Made by a program: the position numbers and the translations under genes. Shown piece after piece: positions 60,734 to 64,000 of a DNA stretch of 64,000 nucleotides. Numbering within the stretch: the stretch's first letter is position 1; each line of letters begins with the position of its first letter. Below the pieces are notes generated by a model. That model did not search any database, was not told the origin of the DNA, and was given only the letters and a program-made list of their open reading frames with translations. The stretch is from assembly GCF_003226345.1 (NCBI RefSeq), contig NZ_PDOF01000002.1:310001-374000 (forward strand), in the 5' to 3' direction. The DNA is from Alteribacter lacisalsi. GTDB taxonomy: Bacteria; Bacillota; Bacilli; Bacillales; Salisediminibacteriaceae.

Positions 60734-61505
60734 GACTTTATTCATTCACTTAATTAAATCAAATGCAAAAGTATTTCTCATCATAGCGGGTTCACTTTCC
60801 GTGTTAATCGGGATCATCATGAGTGTCTTCACGCCGGAAACCATGAATGAAATTGCCCAAACAAGCAGGGATGCGCCCATTAATCCGTTAGGTGATATTT
60901 CAACCTTAATCGCTTTTACAGCAAATCAGTTCTTTGGAAACTTCGCCCTCATTTTCGCCATGATCTATTCCGTCATTATTGGCAATAAGTTAATAGCAGA
61001 GCAGGTAGATAAAGGCAGCATGGCATACCATCTGTCAACGCCCATCACAAGAACCGAGTACACGGTAACCAGTCTCATTTACTTTGTTTCCTCCCTCACC
61101 GCATTATTCACGCTGATCTTTGGGGTAGGATTTGGCGTGGCAGAGCTCGTTCAACCAGGTGAGCTTCCATTAGACACGTTCTTCATGCTTACGTTAGGTT
61201 CATTCCTATTGAGTCTCGCTATAAGCGGCATCACGTTTTTTGCCTCTTGTTTATTCAACCGGTCAAGCTATTCCTTGGCGCTCGGTGCAGGCCTAACGGT
61301 ATTTTTCTTTGCCGCGAATATGCTTTCCGGCATGAGTGACAGTCTGTCAATCCTTGAAAATGTCACGATCATTACCCTTTTTGATTCGGATGCGATTATT
61401 CAAAGTGGAAGCTATGGTGCGCAGTTATTTATACTTGGAGGACTGGCGCTCGTTCTATACCTCATGGGAGTAGCGGTTTTTAAGCGGAAAGATCTGCCTT
61501 TGTAA
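60723..61505 (+). CDS. ABC transporter permease
   Basis: The 260-residue protein has six hydrophobic segments and fits the ABC-2 permease fold paired with BcrA-type ATPases. It has a MIYSVIIGNKLIAEQVDKGSM block typical of the conserved loop before the third helix. It starts inside the end of the ATPase gene. The pair probably exports a peptide or lipid-active compound. Confidence 0.88.
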   Translation: MFNKTLFIHLIKSNAKVFLIIAGSLSVLIGIIMSVFTPETMNEIAQTSRDAPINPLGDISTLIAFTANQFFGNFALIFAMIYSVIIGNKLIAEQVDKGSMAYHLSTPITRTEYTVTSLIYFVSSLTALFTLIFGVGFGVAELVQPGELPLDTFFMLTLGSFLLSLAISGITFFASCLFNRSSYSLALGAGLTVFFFAANMLSGMSDSLSILENVTIITLFDSDAIIQSGSYGAQLFILGGLALVLYLMGVAVFKRKDLPL

Positions 61506-62105
61506 ACGGCTTTGTTAAAGTTTAATGTTTTTTTTACTATGACGAAAGGACTTCCATATATTTGGATTTCCTTTTCGTTATTTTTAATGGTTTCTCTAAC
61601 GAATATTCCCATTACTCTAAGTAGAAACCTTCACAAGCTAACATTAAATATACTTTTGTGTGTAACTATTATTTTTATCAAAGTCTTGTTTCAATAAAGA
61701 ATACATATATAAATCATCAAATTTTCCACATGTGAACTCATAACTCCTCAATAATCCTTCTCTGATAAAATCAATCTTTTCTACTAATTAAAACGATCGG
61801 TTTGAACTCGTCAAGCGCGAAAAACTGGCCGACAACGACCGATAACGGCTAAAATTTACTTTCATCATTGGAACAGTATGAGGGCAGGGAACTTGTATCT
61901 CCTGTCCTCTTTTTTTTGAACAAATGTCCAGGGAAAAGGAGATGAGCAGCAAAAATACCTGCGTAAGGACTATCACATTTATAATAGTGTTATGTAATAA
62001 TATAGAAGTCGAATGGGGTGACGGCGACTGAGATGTCCTATTGCCTGAATAAGTGTCGCAATATTACAACTTCATTAGTGCCAATAAACAAAGAGGGAGA
62101 TTACA
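61506..62105. other. Gene-free stretch of about 600 bases
   Basis: No ribosome-site-supported gene is visible, although a 61-codon hydrophobic frame at 61512-61697 cannot be ruled out as a small membrane peptide. A terminator lies at 61880-61917, and an AT-rich, promoter-like zone precedes the GNAT gene. Confidence 0.4.
61880..61917 (+). terminator. Terminator
   Basis: GAGGGCAGG pairs with CCTGTCCTC (one G-U) around an 11-base loop and runs into eight T. Confidence 0.8.
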
Positions 62106-62990
62106 ATGATAGAGATAAAAACGATTGGTAGAGAAGCTGTCGGGGAAGTGGCGAGCCTGATCGCCGAGTTAAACAATAGTGAGGAATCCCACATCGGGTA
62201 CTGCGGGAAGGACGAGAATGAAATCCGCAAATCCCTGCTGGAGGACTTGGATGAAGTACCGTTTTCTGACTGCTTTGCCGGTGTCTATGAGGGAGCCACA
62301 CTGGTCGGGGTCGTGGGTTTTGACGCGGATCTGGAAGATCGAAGTGCCGAGGTTTGGGGACCGTTTCTGCAGGAAAATAAGTGGGAAGCTGCGTTTGATC
62401 TGTGGAACAAAATGATCGAACTGCTGCCGGAAGAGATTGATTCACTGCAGATGTTCTCAAACGCGAAAAATCTCCGCGTATGCCACCTGGCAGATGAGCT
62501 TTCCTTTAAAAAGCACAGCGACCAGACGATCCTGGAGTTCCACCGGGAGAACAGGGAGTCGTTAAACAGCGCTCAGGTAGAGGAAATAACGCCTGAGTAT
62601 GTGTCTGCTATGACGAAGCTGCACGACCAGGCGTTTCCAGATACGTATTATAACGGCCGTCAGATTATCGACCGCCTGAATGACCACTACCGGAAAGTAT
62701 TTGTGATCACGAGCAAAGGCGCATTAACCGGTTACATCTATGTGGAGGCGGAACCGGAATTTGGTGACGCCAATATCGAATTTTTCGCTGTCGATCCGTC
62801 TGCACGAGGGCAGGGGATCGGGACACAGCTGCTGGCAGGAGCGCTCCAATGGCTGTTTACGTTTGAGTCGATTGAATCGATCCGCCTTTGTGTGAATGCC
62901 TCGAACGGACAAGCCATTCATGTATACAAAAAAGCAGGTTTTCAGCACCTGCATGATCTGCGTGTGTTTACTAAAGAGATCAACGATTAG
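62106..62990 (+). CDS. Two-domain GNAT acetyltransferase
   Basis: At 294 residues this is a tandem GNAT. The N-terminal half (to about 140) is a degenerate domain with FAGVYEGATLVGVVGFDAD. The C-terminal half has the active-site signature in IEFFAVDPSARGQGIGTQLL and the terminal VYKKAGFQHLHDL. AGAGGGAGATTACA precedes the ATG. The substrate is unknown. It lies just upstream of a HAD hydrolase gene and may be co-transcribed with it. Confidence 0.88.
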   Translation: MIEIKTIGREAVGEVASLIAELNNSEESHIGYCGKDENEIRKSLLEDLDEVPFSDCFAGVYEGATLVGVVGFDADLEDRSAEVWGPFLQENKWEAAFDLWNKMIELLPEEIDSLQMFSNAKNLRVCHLADELSFKKHSDQTILEFHRENRESLNSAQVEEITPEYVSAMTKLHDQAFPDTYYNGRQIIDRLNDHYRKVFVITSKGALTGYIYVEAEPEFGDANIEFFAVDPSARGQGIGTQLLAGALQWLFTFESIESIRLCVNASNGQAIHVYKKAGFQHLHDLRVFTKEIND

Positions 62991-63011
62991 TGAATGAAGG
63001 GCGGTGATCTT

Positions 63012-63608
63012 TTGAGAGAGTATAAAGCTGTGCTGTTTGATTTGGATGATACGCTGCTTGACCGGGATCAGGCAGTAAATAATATGTTCTTTGTCATTCT
63101 GGAAAAGTGTTATAAAAACGTTGGTAATTCCTTGAAATCCACCATGCTGGAGTATTTCAGAACACAAGATAAAAGAGCCTATGGCAAGAGTGATAAAACA
63201 GGGGTTCTTGAAGCGCTTTTCGATGAATTTCCGCCTGAGTACCGCTTGCCTAACGATGAGACCCAGAACTTCTGGAATTACCAGTTTCCTGCCTGTTTTT
63301 CAATAAACGAGAACACCATAACGTTCTTAAATACGATAAAAAACCAGGTGAAAGTTGCATTGATTACGAACGGCACCACACAGCGGCAAAAGGAAAAAAT
63401 ACGGAATACAGACCTGGAACGTTATTTTGATGCGATTCTAATTTCCGAAGAAGCAGGGTTCACAAAGCCGGACAAACAGATCTTTGACTTAGCGTTAACT
63501 GAACTGAATGTGCAGCCGGAAGAAGCGATATTCGTTGGGGATGACCTGGAGATGGACATGGCCGGCTGTCAGAACGCAGGAATAAAAGGAATCTGGTTCA
63601 ATCCTTAG
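63012..63608 (+). CDS. HAD-superfamily hydrolase (YjjG/YfnB-like)
   Basis: The sequence has the DLDDTLLDRDQA motif with both catalytic aspartates near the start. LITNGTT is motif II, FTKPDKQIF supplies Lys, and GDDLEMDMAG is motif IV. A helical cap lies between motifs I and II, as in pyrimidine 5'-nucleotidases and haloacid dehalogenase relatives. The TTG at 63012 is set by GGGCGGTGAT; the ATG at 62994 has no ribosome site. The protein is about 198 residues, slightly short at the C-terminus. Confidence 0.87.
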   Translation: MREYKAVLFDLDDTLLDRDQAVNNMFFVILEKCYKNVGNSLKSTMLEYFRTQDKRAYGKSDKTGVLEALFDEFPPEYRLPNDETQNFWNYQFPACFSINENTITFLNTIKNQVKVALITNGTTQRQKEKIRNTDLERYFDAILISEEAGFTKPDKQIFDLALTELNVQPEEAIFVGDDLEMDMAGCQNAGIKGIWFNP

Positions 63609-63715
63609 CGGTTCCGGAATGATACCATGGTCAAACCGGATGCCGAGGTCGATTGCCTTAACAGTGTACTAAGCTATTTTCAACCAGCGCGTAAATAGGG
63701 AGAGGAATACAGCGG

Positions 63716-64000
63716 ATGAATACTTTTAAAAAACTGCTTGTGAAAAAAGAATTCATTTTTTTTATCGCATTCGCGACTATTCTTGTATTGCTGCATGCTA
63801 CTCCATCTATGGCATTGAGAACGCAGGTATTTATCATGGGGTATCCCAAAGCCGCTTTAACATCCCCAATTGTAGAGGATGCGTATCACAACAAAGTAGA
63901 TGAGGAAAAGTTTGCTGAGCTGAATGCCAAAGCATACACCCTAACGCATCCGCCCATTGAAAAAGCCACACAGGGTGAACTGAGTAATTTCCTGGTACGG
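63716..64000 (+). CDS. Partial gene: secreted or membrane-anchored protein
   Basis: GGGAGAGGAATAC precedes an ATG at 63716, and the frame stays open through the last base (95 codons), so the gene continues beyond the window. It begins with a basic start (MNTFKKLLVKKEF) and one strong hydrophobic segment (IFFIAFATILVLLHATPSMA), a signal peptide or anchor. A soluble region with KAALTSPIVEDAYHNKVDEE follows. The family is not recognised. Confidence 0.65.
   Translation, partial: MNTFKKLLVKKEFIFFIAFATILVLLHATPSMALRTQVFIMGYPKAALTSPIVEDAYHNKVDEEKFAELNAKAYTLTHPPIEKATQGELSNFLVR

Overview
The window looks like chromosomal DNA of a low-to-moderate-GC, Gram-positive, endospore-forming member of the Bacillaceae. 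The direct evidence is an adjacent cwlJ-gerQ spore germination pair (38762-39761), strong AGGAGG-type ribosome binding sites, frequent GTG and TTG starts, T-tailed hairpin terminators, a near-perfect cre box and PadR, MerR and TetR regulators of Bacillus type. I cannot name the species.

Layout. (1) 1-14300: a decayed zone holding a CRISPR-Cas locus. Remnants of hisS, a P5C dehydrogenase gene and a proline dehydrogenase gene, all frameshifted, lie around two CRISPR arrays. A type I-B effector operon (cas6-cas8b-cas7-cas5-cas3, no cas1/2/4) follows, then a third array with the same repeat. (2) 14240-27100: a metallophosphoesterase gene, about 600 bp of 127-136 bp tandem repeats, then a tightly overlapping operon of micro-ORFs and three large serine recombinases. 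A 16-bp motif at 32-bp spacing sits before the third recombinase. The first cargo set follows (a zinc-ribbon protein, GNAT, HAD, APH-like kinase, DJ-1 and others), ending in a truncated, frameshifted second copy of the third recombinase with the same terminator. (3) 27100-38300: a defence cargo with a HExxH-type protein, a Hachiman pair (hamA/hamB), and a type I restriction-modification system (hsdR, hsdM, hsdS). A trypsin-like protease gene and a small membrane-protein gene are wedged between hsdR and hsdM. (4) 38760-41480: apparent core genes (cwlJ, gerQ and neighbours). (5) 41530-47500: an array of unrelated single genes, almost all on the plus strand, separated by short stem-loop repeats (ACTTAAAC, stem, GGGGAG-like loop, stem, GAA). 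(6) 47700-64000: ordinary accessory chromosome with transporters, regulators, VOC, GNAT and HAD proteins, peppered with a second repeat family (GGGACGGTTCTC hairpins).

The most interesting structural signal is that the sequence downstream of both third-recombinase copies (about 21253 and 27022) recurs at the head of the stem-loop gene array (about 41538). It consists of a promoter-like TGGATATTTATGTTAA block, then GTACTTAAA, then a variable hairpin. The hairpin stems appear to covary. I infer that the serine-recombinase islands and the single-gene array may share an attachment or expression sequence, giving an integron-like logic without an integron integrase. That is an inference from pattern only; the sequence family may be common in Bacillaceae.

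All functional calls come from reading motifs and remembered family features. No database search was run.
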